Shown one piece after another: positions 25,591 to 39,796 of a stretch of 64,000 nt of DNA. Both the position numbers and the translations under genes were made by a program. The notes under the pieces are model-generated. The model had not been told where the DNA came from, did not search any database, and saw only the letters and a list, made by a program, of their open reading frames with translations. The DNA comes from Rhizophlyctis rosea (Eukaryota; Chytridiomycota; Chytridiomycetes; Rhizophlyctidales; Rhizophlyctidaceae): positions 62,001 through 126,000 of the forward strand of contig JADGJC010000075.1 in assembly GCA_027596075.1 (NCBI GenBank), given 5' to 3'. How positions within the stretch are numbered: the stretch's first letter is position 1; every line of letters begins with the position of its first letter.

Positions 25591-26606
25591 TGGCAGATGA
25601 AGAATCCAGTTGAGGGCGAGGGCTGGTTTGGAGTGTTCAGTTGTAACGTAGTGGTGTGAGCAGACGGGAGCAGAGGCTGTCGGTGATTTGAAGATATTGG
25701 ACTGCAAATGATAACAAAGCGAAGAATGAAGGGGAAGTGCAAGGTTGCAGAAAGCTAAAAATAAAAGGAGCTGGGGTTGAAGCGACGAAGACCGGGTCTG
25801 AAAAAAGGGCCTTTTCAAGAGGGCGTTGAGTGCGCACAAGTGACTTCAAAAAAATGATTGCCAGTCATGGAATTGGCCAAACAGTGATGGCAATCAATCG
25901 GGACCCACTCATCACCAAAGGTTCCATGATTGAGTGCTCCGAGTCAGCGAGGAGCGGCAGTAAATCAATGATGAGCAAGGGAGTTTTCAAGTCATACTTT
26001 CCGATTGAGACTTCCACATCCGCAAGACAATTTCACTTGATCGCCCGGATCCATCAGGGAGTTTCAGGCGATTTTAACGTCACGATGCAAGGGCTCATCC
26101 ATCAATGATGTAGTGTTAGGGAATATGTTCAATTCAATGCAGCAATGTGGTGTTGGGGCATTTGGACGTGAATGGGGATTGACTGATGCTCTTTAGGACC
26201 CTGAACTGTGTGTCGAGTGAGTGCTTATGCAAGCTGCTGACTCATTAATGGCGTAAGCGTTGGAGGAACCAGCATGGACCTGCACACAAACGTGATTCCG
26301 TGAACCTTGCGGACTTTTTCGTTGACATTTGTTTGGGTGCGGAGCCCTGAACCCTCCGAACTGGTTGCACAAACTTGTTCGCTTGTGCATGAAGCACCGA
26401 TCTCCGAAACTGCCACTTCCTCGCCGCTGCGCTGAGTGCACCCTTCTTGACTCTCTGCCCATTTCCCACGCCAAAACGCACATTACGTTGTTGGGAACCT
26501 GCAGCTTAAGCTTTTGCAGTCACCAACTTGGCGTAGAAACCGCGCGCCCCATATAATCCCACCTGACCTACTCTACTTCCTCTTAACCCGGTCACTACAA
26601 CACATA
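25591..26606. other. Region between element C and CK1-like copy 3
   Basis: No recognised gene; presumed promoter and 5' UTR of the intact kinase in its last 100-200 bp. Short open frames are present on both strands but none has a recognisable domain. Confidence 0.3.
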
Positions 26607-29600
26607 ATGGCGGAAGCACCAACTTCCCCCTCTAAGTCGAAAACATCCTCTGAACCTGACATAAACCTAAATGACATACGGGTTCAAAACAAATACCGGA
26701 TCGGAAGAAAGATTGGAAGTGGAAGCTTCGGTGACATCTACATCGGTGGGTGTGCGAATTTCGCTTGGTTACAAGCAGCTTGGTGCATAATGTCTCACGA
26801 AAGTGTGTCAATTCTTGCAGGAACCAACATCATCAACGGGGAAGAAGTCGCCATCAAGCTCGAGAAGATTAATGCACCGCTTCCGCAGTTGTTACACGAA
26901 GCCAAAGTATATGAGAGTCTGAAAGGAGGAGGTATGTTGTATGGGTTAGCGTTATCATGCACCAGACGCACGACTGAAGTATTTGTTCTTCATAGTCGGT
27001 GTTCCCTCCGTCCGCTGGTACGGAACAGAAGGCGAATACAATTGCATGGTTATGGACCTGCTGGGGCCGAGTCTCGAGGACCTGTTCAACTTCTGCGGAC
27101 GGAAGTTCACGCTGAAGACCGTCCTCCTACTGGCCGATCAGCTGGTATGTGTTACTGCTGGCTGCCATCGTGAGCAACTGTACGACTGACATGCTTTGGG
27201 TTCCCAGATCTCTCGCATCGAGTACATCCATTCAAAGAACTATTTACATAGAGATATCAAGCTTGAGAATATCATGTTTGGAAGAGGAACACATAAGAAT
27301 GAGGTGTATTTGATAGACTATGGACTTGCAAAGATGGTCTTTGAACCGTCGAATGGGCGTGCCCGTTACCGGGAGACCTCTGAAGTAGTAGGTAACGGCG
27401 GATACGCAAGCATCAACACGCATTTGGGCGTCGGTAAGCATGCACGGTCAACATGTGCTCAAAAACTTCATTTGGTTGATTCAACATTCAATAGAACAAT
27501 CCCGCCGTGACGATCTGGAAGCTCTGGGATATTTGTTGGTCCACCTTTGTCGGGGGTCGCTGCCATGGGAAGCCTTGATTGCGGGACGGATTGGAACATA
27601 TGACGCGATTTTGGATAAGAAGGTCCTTAGCCCGCCGGAAGTCCTCTGCAGGTTTGTGCACTCTTGCTCAACAATCTCCAAATGCATTGAAATTGACCCT
27701 AAGATTGCAGGGGACTACCTGTACAGTTTCAGATGTATTTTCGACAACTCAGATCACTACCATTCTCAAAGAAGCCAGACTACTCAACTCTTCGAGGTCT
27801 TTTCTGCCAGATGGATGCCGATCCAGCACTGGGTCATTTTGATTGGGTCCTTTTGAAGGATCCTAAAGATAGCAACGAAGACGAAGATGCAGATATTGAG
27901 TACAATGCATCAAGAGGGGAAAAGGGGAGTTCGGCAGATCAGCTGGGATGGATCATAGGTGGGGCAGTGCAGGAGAGTGAGGATCCGGTGAACGCATCAC
28001 TTGCTGTTCCCAAGGCGCCTGGCGACAATGCATCGAATGATCACAGCACACAACCGGCAACCACCACCAATAAGCAGATAGTATTCCTTTACCAAACCGG
28101 AGTTTACGAGTGTGGGTATTGTCACCAATACTTTGGGAATGTCGAGGAGGCGGGTGCTGCTGCTGGCGCACCCAGTATCGAATATGAGGACGAGAAGGAG
28201 TCGGCATCCTACAAGCTGTTGCAGCATATGATTGGACAACATGTAGCCCGGATGTGTAAGCCGCGTGAATGGGATAAACCATATGAGTTGGACGTGGAAG
28301 AAGGGGATGCGGATATTGCCAATAATGGAGTTGCGACAGTGGATGGCGTTGAGTATTATGATGGGAAGGATGAAAAGGAGGATTCGCATAAGAAGAGGGA
28401 GATGGAGAAGAGTCGAAAGAAGAAAAATGATAGTGAAGATGACGATGAGGAGGAGGGGGAGGACGAGGAGGAGGAGGAGGAGGGAGATGATGGGCAGGGA
28501 TCAGAAAAGGATGAGGGTCAGGACTCCCAGGAGGATGACATCATGGACAGAAAGCGGTGTAGGTCTGGTGCCTGTATTGCTTGTGACGGTCATGAGCGTC
28601 CGGAGCGATACCTGGAAAGTCTCCTGGTGCTGCCCCGCAGCGAGGATCTGAGGGATGCTGGAGTTAGGCATAGAGTACATCTGTCGTGTTATTTGCTTAG
28701 TCACCCGACTAGAAAGCAGGTAAGGGCTGAAGGGTGTGGTGTTGCATGTGATTGGACGGCGGCAGTCAAAACTTATTTTTTGGTCAATTTTCTTGCAAAA
28801 TTCAACAGAGACAGACAATCCGCATCCATGTCGACAAAACGCGACCGCGCGGGGAGCTCGCTGAGTTGGATAAGATCCTGCGAACACCATACCTCCAACC
28901 CGCATTCTCCACCTTCCTCGAAAAATATTATCCCGATAATGCCGATAAGATTCTGGATCCCATCCCACATCTACCAAAGCCCGAAACACCCGACGATGCG
29001 GACGCCAAAGCATTTTACGCAATCGTCTGCGACGCAGTACGCGCTTTCGTCACCAATAGGCACCGCAACCGAAATCAGGAAGAAACATACTACTACATCC
29101 TCTGGGAGCGCTTTTGGGATCCAATCTACGATTGGATTCCATCATTGCATACTGATGCCAAGGCGGAGGGTGACGATGGGGCGGAGGGGAAGAGCAAAAT
29201 GTTGGATATTGATATTGGGGATGAGGGAGGGGTGAGGAGGGGTCGGTGTGTGGTTTGTTTGGATTTGAGTTGTGATGTGGGAGAGGAGGAGTTAAGGACT
29301 ATTGCGTCGCATTATGGAAAGATCATCAGGTGCGTAAAAGGAGACTGTGGCTACTTAATATGCCAACTGACTTGTGTGATATTCAGATCCGACATCTTCG
29401 TCACCGGTAACACGTTCCCCCGCTACGCCTTCATTGAGTTTGAGAATAAGCGAGAAGCCGAAGCGGTTAGTTCATGTTCTTCGCTCTCGTATCTGACAAA
29501 TGCGTGTCTGAACCATTTGCGGTCCATGACAGTGCCGTGAGGGGATGCACGATACCGTTATTGACGGCCGGAACATAACCGTGGAGTTTGCCGATGCCGT

Positions 29601-29975
29601 GAAGTGGCTTTATGCCTTTTCTTGTAAGTGGTTTCGTCATGAGATGAGCCGAACCGACCTCTCACACGTGGTGCTTTTATAGATCCAAAGCCGAAGGTTA
29701 TCAGCAAGGCAATGGGAGGGAGTGGTGAGAAGGATGATGAAAACCCGGTGGAGCGAGGTGGTGGGAGTGGGGATGGGAGGGAGGATGACGTCAACCATGC
29801 AGGGGGTGGTGCCAGTGGGGGTGGGGGTTTATCGCCTAAGAAAAGGGCAAGGGAGGATGAAGAGGGGACGGATGAGGACGACGATGGCAAGCGGCGGAAG
29901 GTTGATGATGGGGGGTCAGGGGGGAACGAGGAGGATGGGGGTTTGGATGATGATGGGGGAGGAGGGGCGGGATAG
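26607..29975 (+). CDS. CK1-like kinase-zinc finger-RRM protein, copy 3 (intact)
   Basis: About ten exons join into one frame of roughly 920 residues from ATG 26607 to TAG 29973-29975. Domains: CK1-type Ser/Thr kinase ([31 protein letters not shown] in place of [23 protein letters not shown]); a C2H2-like finger (CGYCHQYF ... HMIGQH) near 28110-28250; an acidic Lys/Glu/Asp linker; a PARP-like finger (ACIACDG ... HLSC) near 28570-28690; a helical domain ([20 protein letters not shown]) weakly like RGS; an RRM (RNP2 CVVCLDL, RNP1 PRYAFIEF); and a tail with KKRAREDEE and GKRRKVDDG, good nuclear localisation candidates. All catalytic residues are present, although HRD is followed by IKLEN instead of IKPEN. 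A nuclear RNA-linked kinase is the natural inference; the combination is not one I recognise. Confidence 0.75.
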
Positions 29976-30683
29976 GGGTCGTTGAATTACGATGGGTGTT
30001 GTTTAGATGGGGCGCGACGCATTTATTGATAGTTGTTGTATATAAGATTGTGTGTTCGATGACCATAGGTCCATACGCTGTTTCGTTTCCAGGTGTCAGT
30101 TAAGGGTTGCCATTTGCTATCGTGATCTCAAAAATGATGTGCAGCGGAGGCTGAAGGGCTTGGGCATTTCAAGAAGGTGGGGATGATATTCGTTCAGCCA
30201 AAAAATGAGCATCACGCAGCGCAGGCAGCAGGCGATGGAGGATGTGCCGACAATTTGACAGATAAATTCGATGCTCACGCTCATTGTCCGAGATGTGCAA
30301 CGCATATGAAGATATCCAACGCGTACGGTCGCTCCGTCAGGACTGTGCAATGTATGGCGTGAATCACACAGAACTACCTAACGCCGTGAAGTCTTGCCAC
30401 GAAAGACGACAGCGTTCGAACAAATTGAATCCCTCTTTTCACGTGACGCACGAACATCACTGTCTATGTCACGTCTGCAATCCACTCACAATCCTCAACA
30501 GCCCCTCATCTCCCGACAAGTCCCGTCAGCGACTTCCAAACTGCGCGATCCCAGAGTAATTTGGTATAGGAGCTTCCGTCACGTTTGTAATTGTCGATGA
30601 TATTTTATTGCGTCACGAGCTAAACTACGCTGACAAGTTCGGATGACCTATCTCTTCGCAGATCGTTGCGTGGTCGTCGACAT
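29976..30683. other. Intergenic region between CK1-like copy 3 and element D
   Basis: 3' flank of copy 3, partly similar to the 3' flank of copy 2 (see 23820). No gene recognised. Confidence 0.3.
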
Positions 30684-31254
30684 GGACCCCTCACCTTCGC
30701 AGGTGAGAAGTCCCGATATATATAAAGTAGAAGCTGTTAGCATTTTGAACCTGGTTGGGATGGCGCCTTCACCATCCCGGAGCGAAATAGACCGTCACTT
30801 GACTGGTTGAATGGTATGATGGTGGCGGAGGCCTACAGAAGGGGAAGAATCGGTGAATATGGTGTTTGTAGTCAATCTGGCTCAAAAAGTTTCGTGTGCA
30901 GGCAGCCGCGACACATCATCCAAAAAGGAATGCCTCTCCAACCAGTCCGACAACCACCCCTCTTATGAGGTTCCACGCCCAATGGGAAGCAGTGATAGCT
31001 CTGCAAGCATCCACGTCACTAGCCCAGAGAGGGCGGCCATCGGTCCAACGCGAAAAACTCTGTGCAAGCAGTGTTTGCTCGCTTAGGGACCGAACGTGAC
31101 GCGGAAGCCTTTGCTCCTTTCCCAACTCCACCCACCCTCGAGTCTCGAGCACCCCCGACCCGGGAAAGTCACTCGAAAGGGAACCCAAATTACGCTGACA
31201 CTATTTGTTCCTCCCTCCGCCAAAACGAAACTGGGCTGATACTTATCGGGAAAT
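30684..31254 (+). repeat. Dispersed structured element, copy D (no kinase gene downstream)
   Basis: The 5' hairpin here is CTCACCT/AGGTGAG near 30689-30706, then TATATAAAG and AGCTGTTAGC, the hairpin GGGATGG (30757-30763) with CCATCCC (30772-30778), TCACTTGACTGGTTG near 30795, GGCCTACAGAAGGGG near 30828, GCAGGCAGCCGCGACAC at 30899, TCCAAAAAGGAA, GGTTCCACGC near 30970 and the terminal GATACTTATCGGGAAA near 31238. About 185 bp of extra sequence sits between GGTTCCACGC and the terminal motif. No CK1-like gene follows within the next 3 kb. Confidence 0.65.
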
Positions 31255-34200
31255 ATGAGTTGTTGAGGAAGGTGGTGCTGAGGGTGAGGTCCGGTGGGAG
31301 TTCTTTGCGTGTTGCGTCGTGGGTTGCGGGTAGTGTGTTTCAGCGTGTATTACAACCGAGTGTGTTTGGCACCTGCACCTGGACCTGCACCCGCCCGGTC
31401 GTTGAGGTGGTTGGGTGTCGTGAGAGGGATGAGGGATGATAGATGAGAGATGAGACTGCGGACAGTGAGGAAGGGTTGCACCCTCGCAGGGTAAACCGTG
31501 AACAATGAGCATTGCCATGGAAAGTGCAGAAGTGCCAGCCAGCCCGTAGACTCTGGACCCGAAGGCTGGCGAAGGTTGGGTTGAGAACTTGGGACGGTCA
31601 GAGTCACATGTACCTATGATGTGACACGTCGTGACATTGGGCCATTGGCGCCCTGAGTGGAGTGTGGGCCGTGGCGTGCAGCGACCACCATCCACCAAGG
31701 CCAGATCAAAGGCCGCTTTGATGAGAAGAAATGCTTTTCCAACATTTGACACGATGAACCTGCATACACCAAATGTGGATATTACAAAAAGGATATAAAG
31801 AACACACTAAAAGGCTCTGCAAAGGAATATCATTTTGCACTGTTGATGTCGGTGGAATGTCAACATTTCCAATGGCAGGCGAGCAATCACTTCAGAAGTT
31901 CCATCATCATCATGCGGTACTATGAACTTGATGACGTGTCATTCGCTGACCTGATTGCTACTAATGCCCAAGGATATACAGGTTGGGGCAACTGCACAAA
32001 CTATGCTGGTGTCAGAAGCTGATCAGCGAGCAGAAGACGAAGAGGATGGGGACGACAATGACACTGGGCATACGGCGGAGTTCGGCCACGAGGAGGAAGG
32101 GGATGACAATGGGACACGGAGAGTGGGGGCAACAAGAATGCCTTCATGGACAATGGGCTGTAGTCCTTTCCCTGAAGGAAACCTTACAATCGAAATTGAG
32201 TGGAACTACTTGACTTTGCATCCAACGCTCTACCAAATGAGTAGGAAGTCAAGGTGCGTTGAAAAAAAAACATTATAGTACATCTAATCATTTTCCAAAT
32301 ATTGATTATTCATCTCCCACACGGCACAGTTGCAATGCGTTAGGGGACCGAATACCATTTTACCCCCACGCTGCACCTTACACGAGCCCTGCTCCCGCTC
32401 GCGCAAAAGTTTGGCGCGAATATGCCTGACCTGGGTCAAGCCCTATAACCATGTGCAGAATCACTGGTTGCCTCCTGCCGGCACACTGCACAGCTCATGC
32501 ATATCGGGCAACTCTATGGTTGGACTGCACAGGCAACCAGGGAGCAGCGCTCAAGGATTAAGGTCGGAAGTATGGCACTTCGAAGCTCATTGATGCATTT
32601 CCTCTGACTGAGACCGCCCTAACGGATGCTCAGAGTTTTGTGAACACGGTAGCGGAAACGGTGCTTGAGCCACACCACGACTGTTCGGAGTCACTGCCAT
32701 GATTTTGAACGCAAGCCGGAGTTTCGCCATATGGGAGGGACTTGTGGTTTTCACACATTACCCCTCATATGGGTGGATGTTCTCAGATAGAATCATCGCC
32801 ATTATGCTGCCGATTGCACCATTGGAGACATGGTGACATTTGGGGTTGAAGCAATTTGCGTTAACGATTTTGGAATTTGAAGAGGTCGAGAAGTTGGAGG
32901 ACGTTACTTTCAAAATTCTCGAATGTGGTGCAACAGCACAGTATGCTACTTGGCCCTCGTTTTTCGAAGATTGTGGGGATATGTCTTGAATCTTTTTGCG
33001 TTTGGGGTTTAGGGATGGGCTTTGGAGTTGGGATGCAAACTAATGGAAGATAGCATTGGGCTATTTGTGAAGTTGGAAACAAGCGTCAAGGGTTGGAAAA
33101 AAGACTGTTTTTGATAAAGGCAACATCAGATAATTTTTTGTACATTTTTCCTTTTATTTAATTTTTTTGAACCCAGCCCGACACTTGCGTGTCTTGGTGG
33201 GAAGGGAAGATCTAAGGTTCAGGGTCAGGAGTCGCTACACCCTGAACACATGCGCCACACCAGACGAGCTTGTAAACAAACCTCAAACCAAAGTTCAAAA
33301 ATTGCTTTCCTCCAAACAACACTACATCAGTTACATCTGTGGATGGAAGAACTCGCCAGACGGCAACAGAAAACGAACGACGAGTGGCATAGTATCGACA
33401 GCTTAGACAAAAAAGTCAGCCTCAAAGGACTCCTTGGAAACAGAGGGTGCTGGGCCAGCATCGTCAACTTCCCTCCGCTTCACGAGTGGATGGTGGGCCA
33501 TCTTCAAGTTCCCACACGCGTTCAAGGGCATGAAAGGAGGCTCTTGCCAATGCCCACACTGTCCGAAGTGCTGCAAATCACTTTTGGACTTCATCCTGAT
33601 ATGGCATCCTCAAGCTTTGAGCTTATGGCATTTCGTCCGGCGTAACCCTGCGTCCCAAAAACCGAACCTAAGTAACACTCATTCCCACAACACCACAGCT
33701 AAAATGACCGCAGTAGGCAGTAAACACGGAGAACCGGTTCTCTCCATTCAACTTGTGAGAGAGCGCCCGAGATGAACGCTACGGTGCGTATTCACAGCTT
33801 TCGTAAGCTCGGGCACGAATGACAAGGCAGAATGACCAAACTCGTCTTACTAACCTCCCCTATTGTTGGTCACAGCTAATTCAACTCATAGACATAACAA
33901 CCCAATAATATCACGATTCGAGTTCAGTTTTGCCGTTTGGTACGAGTCTGGGTGCAGACATCTGTTGTTTAGTTGAAATGCCGACAGGTATGACACAGTA
34001 TGCAATAGAGCTCTTGCAGAACGGGTAATGACCAAAATGCGTTGTTTCCCGACACAGTCGCAGACAACTCCTATGGAAAATATAAATCTTCGACTTGTGG
34101 GCGAAATGTCGCTGTAGCGTGTTTATTTTCACATGATCATGTATGCCAGCGCAGGTGTGTGGAAAAGCCAGAGGGCGCCGAGTATGATGTCCACAACGAA

Positions 34201-34334
34201 CTCACTGCTAACCAAAGCGGGTAGGAATGTAATGGTGGAAAATAAGCTGGCATTTGATGTGTATGTCTCCTTCCATGCGCGCAGTCGGTTGGATCCTGAA
34301 AAATTAACATTTGCTCTTTCATATGGTCTGCAGT
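31255..34334. other. Long stretch with no recognisable intact gene
   Basis: Several short protein-like frames occur: an acidic one at 31955-32278 (EDEEDGDDNDTG repeat-like), one at 32449-32640 containing TLWLDCTGNQGAALKD followed by a stop and GRKYGTSKLIDAFPL, one at about 32840-32990 (ILEFEEVEKLEDVTFKILEC), and a 131-codon frame at 33250-33645. None belongs to a family I recognise and none forms a clear exon series. They may be decayed genes. The stretch follows element D where a fourth kinase gene would be expected, but no CK1 motif was found. Confidence 0.3.
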
Positions 34335-36735
<2,401 letters not shown>

Positions 36736-37084
36736 TTTTGGTTGACCAAGATCTTGGCAGTGCACCCGATGCTTTACGGCAATCGGTTCGTGAAGTTTAT
36801 GCGGGGGGCTATTACGGGGGGTTGGGCGTTGATGCTTGGGGATGGGGCGCCGTTGAGTCCACTAGTAGTCCGGCGTCGCCGGTTACACCAACACCTGTAG
36901 TAGGTTCATTGGCAGATTCGGGGGAGCCGCTATACGTGATTGGCCGTTCAACCTGACGCCAAGGTGAACTCTCCTTCCTCGCCCCTCAACCCCGATGATG
37001 TAAAGATTGATATTCACCCTTTCAAGGATCGCACATTCTCAGCAAACGACGCATCAGTGCCGTCCGTGACTCTTTTGCACGGTT

Positions 37085-37480
37085 TCAATCTATTCTGCTC
37101 GAAACCTGACCAAAATGGATCTAAAACTTGGAGATTTCGGGCTGGCGCGAGCGTTTGGAATAAAAGGTAAGCTCGCCGTCACATCAATAGCATTGTCCAA
37201 ACCCACAACCAAACCCACAACCAAACTCGCACCGCATGATCCTCATCAGCGTGAACCTACTCCCACGAAATCGTGACGCAATGGTACGGCGCACCGGACG
37301 TCCTCATGAGCTCACGGCAGTATTGGACATCGGTCGATCTATGGTCAGTGGGTGCATCATGGCGGGTATGACGTCGGGACGCCCGTTGTTCCCCGGAAGT
37401 GCTATTGAAGATCAGTTGATGAGAACATTCAAGTATTGGGGACACCGGATGAGAAGGTTTAGTGTGTGGTTGTGGGTTTT
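37085..37480 (+). pseudogene. Cyclin-dependent kinase (Pho85/Cdk5-like) fragment
   Basis: DLKLGDFGLARAFGIK ends at a GTAAGC donor (about 37168). After an intron the next part reads [20 protein letters not shown] and SVDLWSVG, then a frame slip, then [20 protein letters not shown] and DQLMRTFKYWG. These are the DFG, activation-segment and F-helix blocks of CDKs. WYRAP has become WYGAP. The N-lobe is missing, so this is a relic. Confidence 0.65.
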
Positions 37481-38433
37481 GTAAACGCGACAGTTCTCTC
37501 ACCTTGCTTCCGGTAAGTTGACGTGCTTTTTCGATACAGGGCTTTAGCTGTGGGTGGCATGGACATTTTGACTGACATGCTTTGTGAATCCAGATGGCTT
37601 TGGCGGAAACACACATCCCCAACTCGCAATCCGACGTCAACTACTTTGGCGATTGAAAAGCCGGTATTTGCCAACGGCGAACGTGACGAGTTTTGGGACA
37701 TGATTGCCAAAGCCCAGCCTTAATATAGAAAATGTCTCGTGCGCGAAGACGTTTGGCACAGTCACCAATGGGATGCTGTCACGCCTAATAGCAGCCTTGA
37801 ATCCGTCGCCTCCCGCCTTCACTGGACATTGCGAAGACATTCAGGGGAGGGCATGATGGCGATGAAACAACGACCGTCGAGCTACGGAGAGAGCCTGGTT
37901 TTGGACCATGACAAGCCGTCCTTTTCGGAGCCCTAAGAGCCGCAAGAGCAGTTGGGATGGGAGCAGTTCCAATGATTCGTTATCGCCACGTGAAGCATTG
38001 TTCGGTCGTGATGAGCATGTTTTCAAAGGGATAGGAATAAGAGGTATAGCGGACGTCCGGCGAAATTCATATGGAAACAGAGAATATCACGAGCACGCGT
38101 TGGGTGGGAATGTTGCTGGGAATGCTGTTGGGAGTTCTTCTAAAAAAAGGAGGTGAGTTTTGGCGACTGAGCGGCAGTTGGGAGGGAAGGGCTGAGGTTG
38201 GGGAGTGAACGTCAACGAAAGGTTCACGAGCGAAGCTCACAGAAGTGCGCGCAGCCCACATTCTCTCCAGTGAAAATGCAACACAGTGAGCTGAGCGAAC
38301 AGCTCGTCAGCGAACCTGACGTACGTGCGCGACCGTGAATGGACCATGACTAATGGTTGAAGATCATCAATTAATAAGTGGACGGGCATGTTGGGCAATG
38401 ATTGCAAAGGCTATCGCGTGACAGAAGTTCTGA
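37481..38433. other. Unassigned stretch between pseudogene fragments
   Basis: Short open frames at 37523-37723 and 37908-38156 (Ser/Arg/Asn-rich, ending GSSSKKRR) have no recognisable domain. They may be linker parts of the fragments on either side. Confidence 0.25.
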
Positions 38434-39352
38434 TTGGAATTTCGCATTTTCCGAAATCCAGATCAATATCATATCGCAGCACCAGTACCAAAATCAGAAC
38501 CACGAACCTTCATAATCATACATGTGAAACGGGGATATGAAATGTATTCATATGGTCAACTCCTTTCGCTAGCGAATGAGGATTTTCAGCCATCTGAGGA
38601 CAAGGCCTCGCAAGTTACACACGACACCCGGCCAATCGAAGACGACACCCTCTTCTCCATCGATGATAGTCCAGCACCCACAAACGACATCGCTCCACCC
38701 AACGACGACATCCCAACCTAAACCGAACCCTCCAAACGCACCGTCTCCCCCACAAAAAGACGCGCAAAACCGACCAAAAAATACTTCTTCTCAACCGCCC
38801 AAACCAAACTCGACCGTCACCTCTCTCCTGCAGCACAACACAAAAACTTCGTCTCCTTCCGCGAACTCTCCTCCTGCGACGACCTCTCCCACGGCATCCT
38901 TCTCGACTCGCTCTCCTTGAGGTTCCAAACTCACAAAACGAAGAAGAGGTATTACGAGTTGGAGGAGGAGTTTGCAGATGGAAATGAGAAGAGGAAGATG
39001 TTGGCGGAGTTTGTTGTGGACATCATTAGGGAGTTTGTGTCGGTTAAAAAGAGTATTGAGGAGGCGGCGGGGAGGTTTGTGGATTGTTTGAGGTATCCGA
39101 AGAGGAGGATTGGGAAGTGAGTGTTTTTTCCGTCTTCATGGTTGTTTTTGTTTTTGGGCGGCTTGATTTAGAGGATCTTCGTTTTGGTGGGATTGCATGT
39201 AAGCAGAAATTGATCAAACCTTGCAGGGAGGCGCTGAACCTTCAAAGTTCTGCGACACATCAAAGCCGGTGAGGAGTTCACTGCGAGCTTCGGGACGGAA
39301 TACTTTGAGCTTTCGAATGCGGCGTGTATGCGTGAGACTTCTGAGAGGTGAG
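38434..39352 (+). pseudogene. Suv4-20-like SET methyltransferase remnant
   Basis: The N-terminal block FRELSSCDDLSHGILLDSL then RFQTHKTKKRYYELEEEF matches the start of the histone H4 Lys20 methyltransferase family (conserved D-D-L and T-H-K-M-like spacing), ending in an exon at about 39118. After an intron the frame reads KVLRHIKAGEEFTASFGTEY and ACMRETSER, the C-terminal end of the SET domain and post-SET region. The central catalytic part (N-H-x-C region) is missing, and the joining frame before 38721 also needs a shift. A remnant rather than a gene. Confidence 0.6.
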
Positions 39353-39796
39353 TTTGAAAATCCTGAGAAGAGGGCGCGAGTGGGATCTCGTATTGGGAGC
39401 CAAATTTCACTTCATTCACGCCGATTCGATATACGCAAAACACCAGAACCGAACGCCGATCCATCAAATTCCAAGCCCCTCCCCACCCTAATCGGCGCCA
39501 TCGACATCTCCTCAACCGACCAACTTGAACTCCTCCTCCCACGTTTCGCGACACTCCGCAACAAAGGCGGTAAAAATTATTTTCCAAAACCCCTTCCCCA
39601 AACATCGATTTCCAAAACGGCTGCGCTGAACAGGCGACAGCACCTCCGAATAGACCGGCTTGTGCGGATTGTAGGGATGTGTCTGGGGAGGGGGTGAGGC
39701 GAGGCGCGTTGTGGTTAGAGAGGTGTGCACGGGGAGGGTGAGGGGGGGACGGAGGAGGTGCGGGAGATGGGTTAGGCATCTGAGGATGGATAGGTT

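Noticed and set aside
26607..29975. Three separate genes (kinase, zinc-finger protein, RRM protein) instead of one
   Set aside because: In the intact copy the frame runs from the kinase C-lobe through both fingers in one exon, and the next exon joins at a clean GT..AG intron in the same relative place in all three copies. Not fully excluded without cDNA.
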